Shown: in pieces, positions 1-17,800 of the stretch
Layout of the letters: every line of letters starts with the position of its first letter
Numbering within the stretch: position 1 is the stretch's first letter
From: Pachypanchax playfairii
Lineage: Eukaryota; Chordata; Actinopteri; Cyprinodontiformes; Aplocheilidae
Assembly (NCBI GenBank): GCA_006937955.1
Contig: SSNP01000015.1
Span: forward strand, 6,507,548-6,571,547
Direction of reading: 5' to 3'
Length of the DNA: 64,000 bases
The notes under the pieces: generated by a model
The model's input: only the letters and a program-made list of their open reading frames with translations
The model's database searches: none
Told to the model about the DNA's origin: nothing
Translations under genes and position numbers: made by a program

Positions 1-111
1 AAAAAGAATGAAATGAGCAGTGGCTCAAGATGTCTGCACGATTGTATTTTATATGTAAAACAATAATCTGTAACCTCTGAATTGAATGATTTTTATGTAT
101 TTGTCCATTAG

Positions 112-3100
112 GTTTTACGCTGTTTGAGCAGCGGCAATAAAAAGCGTCTTCGCTCTCAGGGTAAGAGCAGCAAGCGTGTTGCTAAGAGACTACTTAAAGA
201 ACCCGACAACCGCTCATCGCTGGTGTTGTGGCGGGAGTATGCACACCTGGAGTGGATGCTGGGGAACCGAGATGAGGCTCGTAAGGTGTTCTCCACGGCC
301 GCCATGCTGGCTGGAACCAAAGGGCTGAGCAGCTCCAGTCTGTGTGAGCTGTGCCTCTTGTGGTCCCAGCTGGAGGTGGAGGACGGAGCGAAGGAGCAAG
401 ACAGAGTAATCGCTGATGTAACCACGTCGCCGGCTGTCTGTGTTCTGACCCGGCTTGCAGAGGGGACGGCTTCCTCTTCGTCTTTCCAGTCCATTTCCCC
501 GGTTTCCATCCTGAAAGCCAGGAGGTCTTATGAACAAGCTTTGACTTCCAGCTTGTCAGCTCTGGACCAGAACTTCCAGAATCCTCAACCAGGAACAGAA
601 GGTTGCATTTTTAAACATTTCTTATTGTTTTGTGTTTCTGTTAGAGGAAGTTGTTTAGGGCCAATAAATGCTACAGGTGTTACCTTTATCACATATAACG
701 GCTTTTTGGAATTCTGACTTCCTGATGGCTGTAAAATTATTACATTGTTCCAGAAAGTGTGTTTACAGCAACAGCTGTCTCCTCTTAGTGTTCTCATGTT
801 TAAACATGTACATTAGAAACTTGGGGCCGTATTCACAAAGACTCTTATCTTACCGCTAGGTGTTACTCCTAACTCGCGCTAAAAGGAGTTGTCGTTTAAA
901 ACCTATTCACAAACGCACTAAGAGCTACTTTTACGTAGGACAAATCCCTAAAAGTAAGCTAAGAGTGACGTCCCATTGCTATGGAAAACATCATTTCCTA
1001 TGCATGAGTAAATAGCCGGACAGCAGTGTGACTGGTTGTTGAATGACACGTGTAAAACCAGGAAATGGAAAACTTCAAAGTCGATAAAAGTGTAATTATG
1101 AACAGTGCAAATAGCAGAAATAATTGCATGATGACATCTTTGTGTCGGCCGCGAGACTGACACTTCATACAACTTACACACAATAGCCTACTTACAGAGA
1201 GGGTGAAGTTTAAAAACGAAAAAACGTGAAATTGATCATATTATGCCACAGACTGGCCTTTTTGGGAGTCTTTGTGAATAGGTCTTAGGGAGTTAGGAGT
1301 CCTCTTGACTTATTTTAATGACTCCCAGACTTAGGAGCTAATTTTAGGCCTAAAAGTGGTTGTGAATTACTTTTATCTTAAGAAACTAGGAGTCCTAAAT
1401 TTAGGAGTGACACGCCCACATTTTTTTAGGAGTTACTCCTAAATTCGCCAGTTAGGACCTACTTTTAGCCCTAAGATTCTTTGTGAATACGGCGGCCCCT
1501 GGTGATCTTATATTCCAATGTAAAACTCACCCTTAAGTCTTCAGGTTTGATCATGAGTGCACCTGTATTTCTGGAAAATCCTGGTTTTGTGTTGTGTTAA
1601 AATACCTTGTTCTCCTTTCAGAATCTTTCCTGGTTTTAAAAAACCTCGAGCAGCTGGAATTTTAAGAAAATCTGAAACAAACGTACATGTGAATTTAAAT
1701 AACTCTCTGAATCAGGTCTCACTGAAATATGACCAATAAGTGAAAAACTTGATGAACATTTTAAACGTATTTCTCAATGTTTGTCACACTCTGCCTTTAA
1801 CAGGATGTTGTTAGTGAAAAGTAGGAGCTAAAGGTGGTCAGAGTTATTTATGTGTAATAATAAAAGTAGAAAATTAAGTCCTTCATGTTTAACTTCTTTG
1901 GTTGTTCTTGTTTTTTATCTTTTAGCAGGAAGTGAAGCGGAGCTGAGGTTCAGAGGTCTTGTTGGCTGTTATGGTCTGTTTCAGTATCTGACAGTCAGCA
2001 TCCAAGCAGCTGTTGCTGTGTACAGCCAGGCCAGAGAAAAGATGGAGGAACTACATTGCAGACTCACACCTGGCAGGCAGGTGAACAGTAAGGAGACCAT
2101 TCAGCCTGGCAGCACTGATGCAGCTGATTCCACACAGAGGCGTCATATGAGTCGTTTGGCTTCAGAATGTGAGGCGATAGCAGTGCAGCAGGTGGCGCTG
2201 TTGAGGTTCCACAGCAGCATCAGTGTGTTTCCTCTGCCAGCGCTGAGACAGACGCTCACCTCTGCCCTCTCAGCCTGGCCAGGCAGCGCCTCACTGTGGA
2301 GCATATACGTTCAGGTCTGTTCAGAACATCACAGGATCCAGTAGAAGCACGTCTCTAGAATGAGTTGACTGATATGTGTCCTGTGTTTCAGGTGGAGAAC
2401 CGTTACCATAGTGCCGGCCGGGCACGCCGTTTTTTTCACGCTGTAACCAGAGACAGCAGCAGTATTATACCCCGTCTGTTTGCTATTGTTGCTGAACAAC
2501 AGAGGAAGCAGCTGGTGGACGCTGCTCAGAGGTAAAACAAGTAATAACACCAATTAAAACTGCAAAAACACAAACAGCTGCTGTCCTTCATTTTCTTCTA
2601 TTTATTTTGAATGATAGGACTTTTATATATCCAGACTTGTGCCAGATTTTAGATAAAAAATCAAATATATTTTTCACATTATTTTTAGATCCTGCTGCTT
2701 TGATAAGCCCTTGTCCATACTGCCAGAAAACGGCCTCAGCAACCGAATCCGAGGACTATTTGAGAGTGCCATAGCAACAGAAACTGGTTCTCGCTGTCCT
2801 GTACTGTGGAGGATGTACATTCACTTCCTGGTGAGACAATAAATACCATCAGTGTCACTGTATATGCACCTCATGTATGTGATGTTTCATGTTTTACACT
2901 AATTCATATTTAAATGTGGATTTTCACACACATCTCTGGTAAATTGTCAGGTGTATGAAGGTAAAGTGGATAAAGCCAGAGGGATCTTCTACAAGGCCTT
3001 GCAGAACATCCCCTGGGAGAAGGTGAGACAGTCATTAAAGTTTTACATGATCTCTCTTTTCTCCATTTAAAAGTGCACAAACTAAAAACTTCTCTTCTTG

Positions 3101-3265
3101 TGTGCCTGTGTGTGAATCTGCCGGCGTGGTGGTGATCAGGGTTTGTACATGGATGCGGTGCAGCTGTTTCCGGAGCTTCTGCAGGAGTTTGTTGATCTGA
3201 TGACAGAGAAAGAGCTCAGACTGAGACTACCTTTAGAAGAGCTGGATATACTGCTGGAAGAATGA
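112..3265 (+). CDS. nrde2: nrde2, C-terminal part (5' end outside window)
   Basis: NRDE2 is a nuclear protein of the HAT/TPR-like superhelical class. In vertebrates it binds the exosome helicase MTR4 and protects splicing of some transcripts. Six exons can be chained in phase: 112-601, 1929-2314 (or from 1926), 2392-2531, 2689-2830, 2951-3022 and 3140-3265, with stop TGA at 3263-3265. They give about 451 residues; the N-terminal half lies before the window. HAT-like repeats are visible (LWREYAHLEWMLGNRDEAR, LWRMYIHFLVYEGKVDKAR), and the end reads LMTEKELRLRLPLEELDILL, very close to the human C-terminus as I remember it. All introns are GT-AG, but the donor after 601 is weak (gttgca), so that border is the least certain. 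Neighbours calm1 and ttc7b give the same order as in human, supporting orthology. Confidence 0.94.
823..1499. repeat. MITE-like element with terminal inverted repeats in an nrde2 intron
   Basis: The left end begins GGGGCCGTATTCACAAAG and the right end, read on the other strand, begins GGGGCCGCCGTATTCACAAA. These are inverted repeats that differ by a three-base insertion, and the similarity continues inward (both arms reach CTAAC). The inside is AT-rich, non-coding and full of TTAGGAG/CTCCTAA words. No clean target-site duplication is visible, so the superfamily is not assigned. It occupies about half of the 1.3-kb intron between nrde2 exons ending at 601 and starting at 1929. Confidence 0.7.
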
Positions 3266-3502
3266 ACACACATCATTTATCCAATGAGCTTGCTGTACAT
3301 GCACAGCCATGTAAAGATTTATGATAAACAGTGAAGGTGTTCAGATCTACAGATGAGCAAAGACTAAATCTTATAACATAATGCTCTGAATTGATTTAAT
3401 GATAATGTTTTAACGTCTAATTCTGTTGTGTTTTGTTATGTTGTGTATATTAAAGGTTTCTTTTGCAAGTATATATTGTTATTTAGATTAAAAACCTTTT
3501 CT

Positions 3503-3508
3503 AATAAA
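3503..3508 (+). other. Poly(A) signal of nrde2
   Basis: AATAAA lies 238 bases after the nrde2 stop codon on the coding strand, with no other gene start between. It gives a short 3' UTR. Confidence 0.7.
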
Positions 3509-3529
3509 CATGTGAAACAGAAATCAACT

Positions 3530-5076
3530 TTTATACTCTGATACAGGTGATGCGTTTATCTGAAGGAAATTGTTTTATTTCTCCAGCACACCTGTAGATT
3601 ACCTGTGAGTTATCACCTGCCCTTTTTGTAATCTCAAAACATACACGGTGGCGGTGTAGACGCTCCCTCTGCCCTCATTGCCGCGCCGTGGTTTGACGCA
3701 TTGCAGATTCACATAAGCCAATCAGAGGCCTCCGTACATTACTGGAATATTGCGGGTCTGTTCTATCCAATCAGAACACGCCTTTCAAAAACAGCCAAAA
3801 CCTCGCCGCCGCTGTCAGTTGGAGCGGTTAAAACGTATCCTTCCGCCTCAATAAAACTAGGCGTAATAGAAACTAGTCCGTCACTGTCAGCGTGGTGGTG
3901 AAGGAAATGTGACCCCAGTTTAAACATCCAATCGGGGATTCAATCCCCTCATCTCAAAACGGGGTGTTTTTAGTAACAACAACACTCATACACATAATAT
4001 TTATCTCTTTTAAGATTAGTTTGTGTTGTATTTAAAAGTGATTTATTTACTGTCGGTCTATTTCAGTAATTACTGAATGCTTGTCAGATTTTAGTCATTA
4101 TAAAAAATATTTCTGTTATTTGGAACCTAAAGTAATTTATCCAGTCATCATGAGTGAGACTGATTCTGTTTTTACGGGATTATAAACTGGATTGAATTGG
4201 ACTTTAATTTAAATCTAATCTGAAGTACAAAAATGATGTTGGTTAAATTGCTCTTATTGGACTCATTTGCGTGTCAGATGATTTTAAGTCAATCAGCTCT
4301 GTGTAAAACAATAAATTTACCAGTTTGTGTCTGTAAGTGCTTGTTATATCAGTGACAATGTGTTTAATCCTGATTAAATGTATCTGTAAAAACGAAAACT
4401 ATATAAAGTCATGGGCGATGATTCATGCTATAAACTTCAATTCAGTCCTAAACTAAAACAAAAACAAAATCTAACAAAAGCAGGATATCTAAATAGTAAA
4501 AATAGATCACAGATAATTTCAGACTAATTGAATATTTTGAATAGTTCAAGAGAATTAAATTTTAAGACATTATCAATTCTTAAAAATAACAAAAATGTGG
4601 AGTGAAACTGAAAAAATTTAATGTTTTTGGTTTCTTTCTAAAAAAAACTATGTTGCTTTGAACCCTTAATCAAGTGTTATAAGTTATCCACTATAACATA
4701 AAGGTAAATGTTAACAAATTTTAAGTTTTATCTGCTTTTCTGACACATTTCTTACTATAAATCAACTTTTTATTTGGTAAAGTCAAATAATCCAGCCTTA
4801 AGTGAAAACACGAGCTTCTCTGGAATGTGTAATATTTTCAGTTTTTTTAATATGAACGTTATTATTTTAACAATCATATAAATGAAAGTAAGTAAAAACA
4901 GACAGCCAGAGAGCAACAAGATTCAAACGAGTTTTTCTTCAATGCGGAGGAATACAGAAAGCCGTGTAGTAGTGCTTCGGCTCGCACACCCGCCTTCAGC
5001 CCGCTCCTTTCCGTGACAGTCGTCCATTTCCTCTCCGCTGTACTTGCTGACTGGTGAACCGTCTCAACTCACAGAC
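3530..5076. promoter_or_regulatory. nrde2-calm1 intergenic region with CCAAT cluster and calm1 5' region
   Basis: No protein gene is supported here. Three CCAAT boxes on the + strand lie at 3718-3722, 3767-3771 and 3928-3932, in a locally GC-richer patch (about 3640-3960) that looks like a promoter. A long AT-rich stretch without recognisable features follows (about 3970-4900). The last 150 bases before the calm1 ATG are again GC-rich and must hold the calm1 5' UTR and proximal promoter; no TATA box is evident there. The CCAAT patch may be a distal calm1 promoter or the start of a non-coding RNA. Confidence 0.4.
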
Positions 5077-9192
<4,116 letters not shown>

Positions 9193-10219
9193 ACTGAGCT
9201 CACGACGAATCAAACGTTTCACTTACCTCTTATTGCAAAAATCTACATTTATTCATGCTGTTCTGTATAGAAACTTTAATCTGAATGTTGGAAAATTCAA
9301 ACTCTGTCCATATAAACAAGCTCAAAAAAGGTAAAAATTCAAAAAGAAAAAAAAAAGAATTAATCTGCATGTTCTGGCTTGTATTCCCCGCCCCCTCAGT
9401 GCTGAGCTGCCCAATCAGATCTCCACTTGTTAGACAAGCAGCCTGTGTGCAGCCGGCTGATTGGCCGCTGCCCTCCTGCTTCTGGTTCCATCTGCCTGAT
9501 GTCCTGATTATTTGGGCCGGCCAGCTGCCTTTTCTTTTGACTTCCTGTTTTGTTTTGTTTTCCTGTCCTTCATGCATGCAGCGTTACGCAGGTTGCTGTT
9601 GATCCCGGTGGCTGTTTTGGGTCCCTGGGTTGTCCTGGGGCCCACAGGTGAAGGGGTGGTTCAGAGGGATGGGAGTGAGCGAACCAGGAGCATGGTCGTT
9701 CACTTAAATCAGTGATGAAATATTTTTAAGAAAAAATAAAATGGAATAAAGAATGAATTTTAGACTTTGTGTTTTTGGCATGTCAGGTTAATCACTTTAA
9801 TCCTTTGTGTGTTTACCTTTTTTGAGGATGAGGAGCCCCTTCAGCAGTGGTTGTTTTAGTTGGGTGGGCTGTAACGATTATACACGAGCATGGCTTCTGA
9901 GGCAACACCGGTACCAGGAACTCAACACTTCTACCATTACAAGTATTAGTTTTACTGACGGGAAAAATAAAATGGCCAATTGATTAAATATTTTCTCTGA
10001 AACGCGTTGCCTCAGAGGCTCTGCGTGTGACTGCAGGGGTGTGAGATCCAGTTAAGGGGGACGGGGTCGGCGCTTTGCAGCATTTCTACCGTGTTTGTGT
10101 GAGTTTGCCTGTGTGCGTGTGGAGGCCCGGCCCGGTCCAGTTCAGCTGTTCTGCTAGGTTCAGTTGATCTGCATTCCAAGTTGTACATGCTAGTCTTTAC
10201 ATTTTGTTTTTCCAATAAA
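9193..10219 (+). other. calm1 3' UTR with two poly(A) signals
   Basis: After the calm1 stop, AATAAA occurs at 9735-9740 (short UTR, about 0.55 kb) and at 10214-10219 (long UTR, about 1.0 kb). The block just before the second signal (10160-10230) is a dense run of T-rich words of the kind conserved in calmodulin 3' UTRs. Alternative short and long 3' UTRs are known for vertebrate CALM genes. No convincing coding region lies inside. Confidence 0.6.
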
Positions 10220-10239
10220 AAATGAACTGAGACGATGGG

Positions 10240-11135
10240 AGTGTGTGTTTGTGAAAACGAGCCGACTTGATTGTGTGGGGGAGCTGCTGCTTTCACATGA
10301 CTCACCAGATAGTGTGTGCGCGTGCACGTGTGATGTCCTGCAGACGACCCAACCCGCCTGATTATCACAGGTTCAAATTATCTGAGAAGCCAAACGAAAA
10401 GTTCAAGTTCATCAAATAAAAAGCTCCAGATTCATTTGTTTTCTGGGGGTGTCGTAAGGAATTCTCCGGATCGCCAAGAATGTCTGCGGATGAGTTGTTG
10501 CTAGGCAACAGCATGGTCGGGGTTGTAGGAGGAGAAATGGGCAGCAGAAATCCGTGGGAGTTTGACAGTTATAGAATCTGAGCTGTAACGTGCAGCAGAT
10601 CGAGTTTCGAGCTACAGAAGCACCTGAAACTCATTTATTTCATGAAGTTCAGGCCTTCAACGGTCACAGTGATGAAGAGCTGTGTCACACACAGCTGGAG
10701 TTATGTAAGCCATCATTTCTTTTTCCATTCTGTCAGTCAGCTCCAGTTTCAATGTGTTTTCTTTGTCACCACCGGATCAGACCCACATTAATATTTCAGT
10801 TTTCACAGACAGCCAAAAGAAAACAGCGTGCGGTTCAACATTTGGCTTCATGCAGCATTAATTTCAATAATAATAAAAAAAAAAAAAATTAAATTAGAAA
10901 TTCTCTTTAAAATAAAATCACCTGCTGGGAGACGTTCAGACATTCTTATGACAGACTTGTTTTGATCACGTAAAACTGGAGTATTTGCGTGACGACCTGC
11001 TGGTGAGGTCATCTGTTCATCCTAACACAGGTAGCACCACATTCCTCCATAACGAAAGGACACACCTGAGTGTGACACCGCCAGCTCAGGGGTCGCAGGT
11101 TCCTCAGTATCACAACAAATTCAGAGATTTTATAG
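10240..11135. other. calm1-ttc7b intergenic stretch, no gene seen
   Basis: Between the distal calm1 poly(A) signal and the inferred ttc7b 3' end I see only short frames without codon bias, an A-run at 10874-10888 and no inverted-repeat element. The two genes converge here. Confidence 0.5.
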
Positions 11136-11141
11136 TTTATT
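11136..11141 (-). other. Likely poly(A) signal of full-length ttc7b
   Basis: AATAAA on the minus strand (TTTATT on +), about 0.68 kb past the ttc7b stop codon. It is the first such hexamer downstream of the stop. Confidence 0.5.
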
Positions 11142-11822
11142 GTAATTTCAGTCGTTGATTTACAGCAAAAGGAACTGACTGATCAAACTGAACTCTTTCA
11201 TTCCTCCAACTGCTTCACACTCTGGAAAATTATAATTTACTCTAAAATAAAGACACAAGGAACAATTAAATATACAACAGCTGTATGTTTGTATTCTGAT
11301 AAAAAGTAACCCGACTGCAACAAACACGTGGACGTCTTCACACAAAAAAAACTCATGATTAATAAACTATCAGTAACTGCTGAGTTTTCTTGTTAAATGA
11401 CCGCCGTCTCAGATTATTTCATTTAAATAGTGTCCAATAATCTCAGGAAACCACTGAATAAAATAAACTCACATAAATCAAATCTGTGTGAAAACATCCA
11501 GATGCTCCAGCTGATCGTATCAACGCCGCAGTAACGGATTTCTGCATCAGATTAACACCAATTTACACATCATCCAGCAACTGAGACGTTTGGCTCAAAG
11601 AAAGAAATAATCTGTGTTTTTGAAGTAAACGAGATGCAAACAAAATATTCTGAATGAAATGACAAACGTATTTACACAGAGAGGAAACATGTTGCCACAC
11701 ACACACACAAAGGTGCGTGCATGGACTGAAACAGGTAACACATTAAGGAAGTGATGCCACGTGTATTATACACACTAAGGAGTGGCTGTACATGTGCGCA
11801 TGCAGGCGTGTGTGGACGGGTC

Positions 11823-14800
11823 TCATAGCGCTCGGGGGATGATGGTGAACGGCAGGATGGGGCTGCTGGCCTCCAGTTCCAAGGCAGTGAGGAAACACTC
11901 GGTGGCAGCGGCTGTGTTTCCCTGAGCCTGCAGCACTTCTCCAAGACTGTTCCACACATCGTGAGCCGTGCTGACAAGACAAGAGTTCAAAATAAAAAAC
12001 TTTATTTAACAACAAACACAAGACATGTATCTGCCATCACGTGCAGATGGTGAGCAGTTAGTTCGACTTGTGTGGAGATAAAACATTATGACACATCAAC
12101 GAAGAAGCAATAAATAAACAATCTGATGAAACTGGACACTCAGAGGACAAAAGATGAGTCAGACTGAAAATAAATATCTCCAGCTGATGGACAGAAGAAA
12201 GTAAAGAAGCTCTTAAAAAACAAGAAGAAGCACCGACCTGTTGACCTGCACGGCGTCTCTCAGGACTTTCTCAGACAGACTGAAACGCTGCAGCTGGTGC
12301 AAAATCAAACCCTGTACAGACACAAACAGGTTCTTGTTGTATCAGTCATGTGACCACACTCCTGCAGAAAGTATTCAGATCCGAGCTGCACGGAGACCCA
12401 TCAGGGTTTGAAAGACTTTCAGACGGGTGGAACTTTAAATAAACATCAGGAAGCAGGACGTTAAACCTGCATGAAAACAGGAAACACTTCCCTCTGAATC
12501 AGGGGTTCACTTTCTTTTCAGATACGAGGTTAACGCCTCACAGCTGACAGATACCAGCTGCATTCGTGTCTGTGGTGTTTCACGTGGCGGACAGGAAGTC
12601 TCAGCGGCGCCAGCGTAATTTCTCAGGCTGAACATTTCAAATGAATCAACAGCCGCAAGTATCCAATCAGATCACTCGCTGTACAACGAGCACAGCGCTC
12701 TACTGAGAGTCTGATACGGCTGTCCCAAAGGATTCTGGGTAATTACATAAAACACATAAAGCCTTCGATGTCTCACCAGTCTCTGCATGGTCTTGACGTG
12801 CGTTGGGTTGATTGACAGCGCCTCTTCATACCAGCGTTTGGCTTCGTCTGTGTTGCCTTTCAGCTCGGCTATCTGACCTCTCATATACAGAACGTTGTGG
12901 GATGTTGGGAAGAGGTTGGCTGCTTCCTGCGTGCACGCCGTGGCCTCGGCAGGCTTCGACATGCCAACGTACACCTCAGCTGCAGGAGGACAAACATCAC
13001 AAGCAACGACAGGAAATGAAATATAAATAAAGCTAAAACTAAACTAGATCAAAGATACTGATGCTTCTGGAACTCTGGACCTTCTCAGACACTGAACCAA
13101 CCGAGATGAAACATGACATCATCCTCTAATCTGATCCAGGATCAATCAGAGGAGCTTTCAGGGTGTCGTTAGGAGATGAAGACGGAGAACGAGCGAGGCG
13201 GAGGAAATGAACGCTCGTCTTTCTGTCCTCTAATTTGCTGATTATATTAGCTGTGTCGCCAAGCTAGAAATGACCGCCCGATGAGAGGAAGCAGCTGGAG
13301 AGATAAACAAACTGCCTGTGTGTGTGTGTGTTTAGGTGTGCTGGCTGCATCTGTTTATACGTTCTCTTCAGTCTGTTTACGTTTCGGTCTGTAAATGTCT
13401 GCTGCTGATGCAGAAAGAAGAACTCGAGCTCCACCGTGCAGAGAGAGAAATCTAATATACATCCAGTCTCAGAGTTCTTAGAAAGCTGATGTCATCACAC
13501 TGAATATCACAGCCGTTCCACTGCTGAAGCCCGAGAGGGAAACATGGCGGAACAGAGGATCTGATGGAAACATTCCTCAGACAGGAAGTTTATCCTGTAC
13601 ATGTCGGTCTGACCCCAGAACACGAGGGTCACTAAGACTCTGTTTAATTAAACCACTCACATTCAGAACACCTGCGAAGAGACAACAGAAATATACGATC
13701 GATAGATTCTGATATCAGGAATAGATGTAGTCATGAAGGGGTCTGGACTGTAAAGGAAGGGTCTCTGAACCCAGACTGTCCCGTCTCGTCTCACTGCCTC
13801 CATCCTGTCATCAAAGACACGGTGTTCAGGGACATGGCAGTTGGAAGTTTTACCCTTCAAGCGTCTTTGACTTGTGCGCTCAAGCCAGACTGAGAGACCC
13901 AATGAAGTCCTTTAAGCAGGTCACATGAAAGTCTTTCTAACTGTCCTCATACACGAGTCTCTTCTCCAAGTTTATCCTTTTCAGTTTGAGTGTTCTGATG
14001 AGCTCAGGTGCTGATTCAAGTCTCGGACCTGAATGACAGGTTGTCTGATCACAGCATGTGATCCACCCTGTGTGTTGACAGACAATCTGAGGGTCTTGTC
14101 TCATAATCGGGATCCTCTGACTTCTCGGGAAAGGTTTCTGAGAGCGAGGTGTTAAACTGGCAGACGGTAGAACGAGAGCACACGGAGTCCCAAGAGAAAT
14201 GGTTTCCAGGACTGCTGTGCAAGTCCCAGCAAGTCTTCTGAGCTGTCAGTGTCTTCGTGGGAACCGTGTCCTCCCGCCCCCACATCGAGGAAAAAAGCTA
14301 AGTTCCTTTGAGTATTACGTTTTCCTGACACTGAGACAGTTATAGATTTATTGGGTTTGGGTCCTAAATCTTCCAAAGTTATCCAGAACAACTCAAACAT
14401 GTTTTATATTTTCTACAGTTCAAACAGCCCGAAGTCAAATTAACTCAAACAGGAGGGTTAAATAAAAAAACTGCTCTTTATAATTTAATATTCATACAAT
14501 TATTTTATCAACATAAAAACACTATAAATCTCATTACATTTAATTTCACAATAAAACTATTTAAATGAAACTATTTTAGTTTGTCCAGGTGACAGATTTT
14601 TAACAGTGAACAGGTGACGTCCATGTCCTTGTCCTCACTGATCATGTAGGTCTCTCCACCCACGTATTAAACATAATTTATACATGACTATAATCTAGTG
14701 GTGGCAGTTAGAAACAACATGTGTGATTTATAGTGTAAAGGCCTTAGATGAACTATAAGTAATGTGCAAACACACCTGCGTGTAGCCAGATCTGAGCCAG

Positions 14801-17800
14801 TGTCATCCAGGGGTGCAGGGGCCCGTGTTTGGGGGCGCTGCTCTGCAGGGAGGAGGCCACCTCTGACAGAGCCTGCTCCACTCGACTGGCTGCGATGGAC
14901 GTCGCGTGAACCGAGCCTGGAGGGAGAAAATCACATGGTTATGAACATGAAATACCTGAGACTTACAGCAGCGGCGTCAAACAGGTGAGTTTCACACATC
15001 TTAAAGCCAAAAACAGCTGATTGAACATGGAAGATGAAGTGTGTGTTTGGCTGAAGCTGCAGATTTCACACAGTTCACAGCACTTCACACTGTGGTGTTG
15101 GATAAGTTGGTTAAAACAGAAAAGAACATGCACAAACAGGAAACAGAAGCTAAAACTTTGGGTTTGATGTTAGTTTCAATCAAACAATTTAATCGCATTA
15201 ACTATGAAACATTATTTTCAGGACTGGTTCAAGTCGGAGCTTCTTTCTTCTTCATAGGTTTTAAAGTCTGAGTTCAGTCAGACGAGCCGCCCACAAGATC
15301 TTTACAAAGTGCTGCTGATTAGCTGGTTTGGGGAAATGACTTAAGGATGTCTCATTTAGTCCACATGAGCTGAGGATCCTGTTTTGGGAGGAGACGGAAA
15401 CATGCAGTAACAAACTGTTACTGTTTCCTTCTCCCAGAACGTTCTTTAATGGTTCTTATGTTCCTCCGTTGCTCCTGAACTTCTTGTTTCTCTGTTGACA
15501 CGTGGGCTTGAATCTCTGGGTTTATCTGAACTTCAGCTTGTGGATTATGTTCCATTTGAAAAACATGTTCATAAAAAAGTTGATATTTGCATCATCATTC
15601 TGAGAGAATCGGAGGGTTCGGGGTATCAAGGAAAGGAAGTGAGTAGTTATTAGACTTAATACCACTGAGGAGGACGACTAGCTTTATAAAGAAAAGGCAG
15701 ATGTGTTTCACATTTTAAACTAAAAATCCAGGGAGAAACTTTTGCTTTGCACTGAACTGAATCTAACTGTTGAAGCTACAACGCTTTTCACGTGTTGGTG
15801 CAGCACTAAAAACACTTGAATGCAGACGTCCTGTTAGAGCAAACATATATGTGCATGTTTTCAGAACCGTGCACATATATGTGATCCTCACAGGGAAGAG
15901 GAGATAAGAACGGAACAAAGGATGAAGGATGGATGGAAGAAGGGAGAAATGGAGGTTAGATGGCTACTTACAAACAGAAAATATGGAGGAAAAACCAAGA
16001 GTGTTAGCGTCCTGAAGGCCGCCTTGGAAAAAAAAGGAAGGATGGAAAAAAACAACAGACAGACGATTGTTATTGATTGAAAATAAAAAAACAGAAAAAT
16101 ACCCAGAATTATGTTTAAAAAGAGGAAAACAAGGTTTTCATTCTTAACCATGTGACACAAAATGATCAACGTTTCTAAGAAATATTCCCACTGATAATAT
16201 TAGACTAATTTAATTTACTTACTGAAACTTTTTCCTTATAAAATCCCAGTAGAAGAGTTTTACTTTCTAAAACACAAACACGTGTTTTAGATTATCGTTA
16301 TTCTGAAGTCTGACTCTGTGACACTCTTATGTTTTAACATCATGGATTTAAAAACATGTTTGTAGAAATTATATTTTATCTTCAAGGAGAATCAATGACG
16401 TGAGATCAGAGGAGAAACACATGAAAGTAAAGATGAAGGTAATTCAGCTCACACGGACATGGAAACACACGGATGTTAAACACACGGACGTGGAAACACA
16501 CGGACGTGAAGCACACGGACGTGGAAACACACGGATGTGAAGCACACGGACGTGAAACACACGGACGTGGAAACACACGGACGTGAAGCACACGGACGTG
16601 GAAACACACGGATGTGAAGCACACGGACGTGGAAGCACACGGACGTGAAGCACACGGATGTGAAGCACACGGACGTTGAAACACACGGATGTGAAGCACA
16701 CGGATGTGGAAGCACACGGACGTGAAGTACACGGACGTGGAAACACACGGACGTGAAGCACACGGACGTGGAAACACACGGATGTTAAACACACGGACGT
16801 GGAAACACACGGACGTGAAGCACACGGACGTGGAAACACACGGATGTGAAGCACACGGACGTGAAGCACACGGACGTGAAGCACACGGACGTGAAGCACA
16901 CGGACGTGAAGCACACGGACGTGAAGCACACGGACGTGAAGTACACGGACGTGGAAACACACGGATGTGAAGCACACGGACGTGGAAACACACGGATGTG
17001 AAGCACACGGATGTGGAAGCACACGGACGTGAAGTACACGGACGTGAAGCACACGGACGTGAAGTACACGGACGTGGAAACACACGGATGTGAAGCACAC
17101 GGACGTGGAAACACCGGACGTGAAGCACACGGACGTGGAAACACACGGATGTGAAGCACACGGACGTGAAGTACACGGACGTGGAAACACACGGATGTGA
17201 AGCACACGGATGTGGAAGCACACGGACGTGAAGTACACGGATGTGAAGCACACGGACGTGGAAACACACGGACGTGAAGCACACGGACGTGGAAACACAC
17301 GGACGTGAAGCACACGGACGTGAAGTACACGGACGTGGAAACACACGGATGTGAAGCACACGGATGTGGAAGCACACGGACGTGAAGTACACGGATGTGA
17401 AGCACACGGACGTAGAAACACACGGATGTGAAGCACACGGACGTGAAGCACACGGATGTGAAGCACACGGATGTGGAAGCACACGGACGTGAAGTACACG
17501 GATGTGAAGCACACGGACGTGGAAACACACGGACGTGAAGTACACGGACGTGGAAACACACGGATGAGAAGCACACGGATGTGGAAGCACACGGACGTGA
17601 AGTACACGGACGTGGAAACACACGGATGTGAAGCACACGGATGTGAAAGCACACGGACGGGAAGTACCCGGATGTGAAGCACACGGACGTGAAGCACACG
17701 GACGTGGAAACACACGGATGTGAAGCACACGGACGTGGAAACACACGGATGTTAAACACACGGACGTGGAAACACACGGACGTGAAGCACACGGACGTGG

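Noticed and set aside
3870..3955. tRNA-like segment with a GGGGATTCAATCCCC hairpin
   Set aside because: The rest does not fold into a cloverleaf and no acceptor stem or B-box pairing could be made.
10590..10892. 100-codon + strand frame after calm1
   Set aside because: No start context, codon bias or domain; it ends in an A-run and Asn/Lys tail typical of chance frames.
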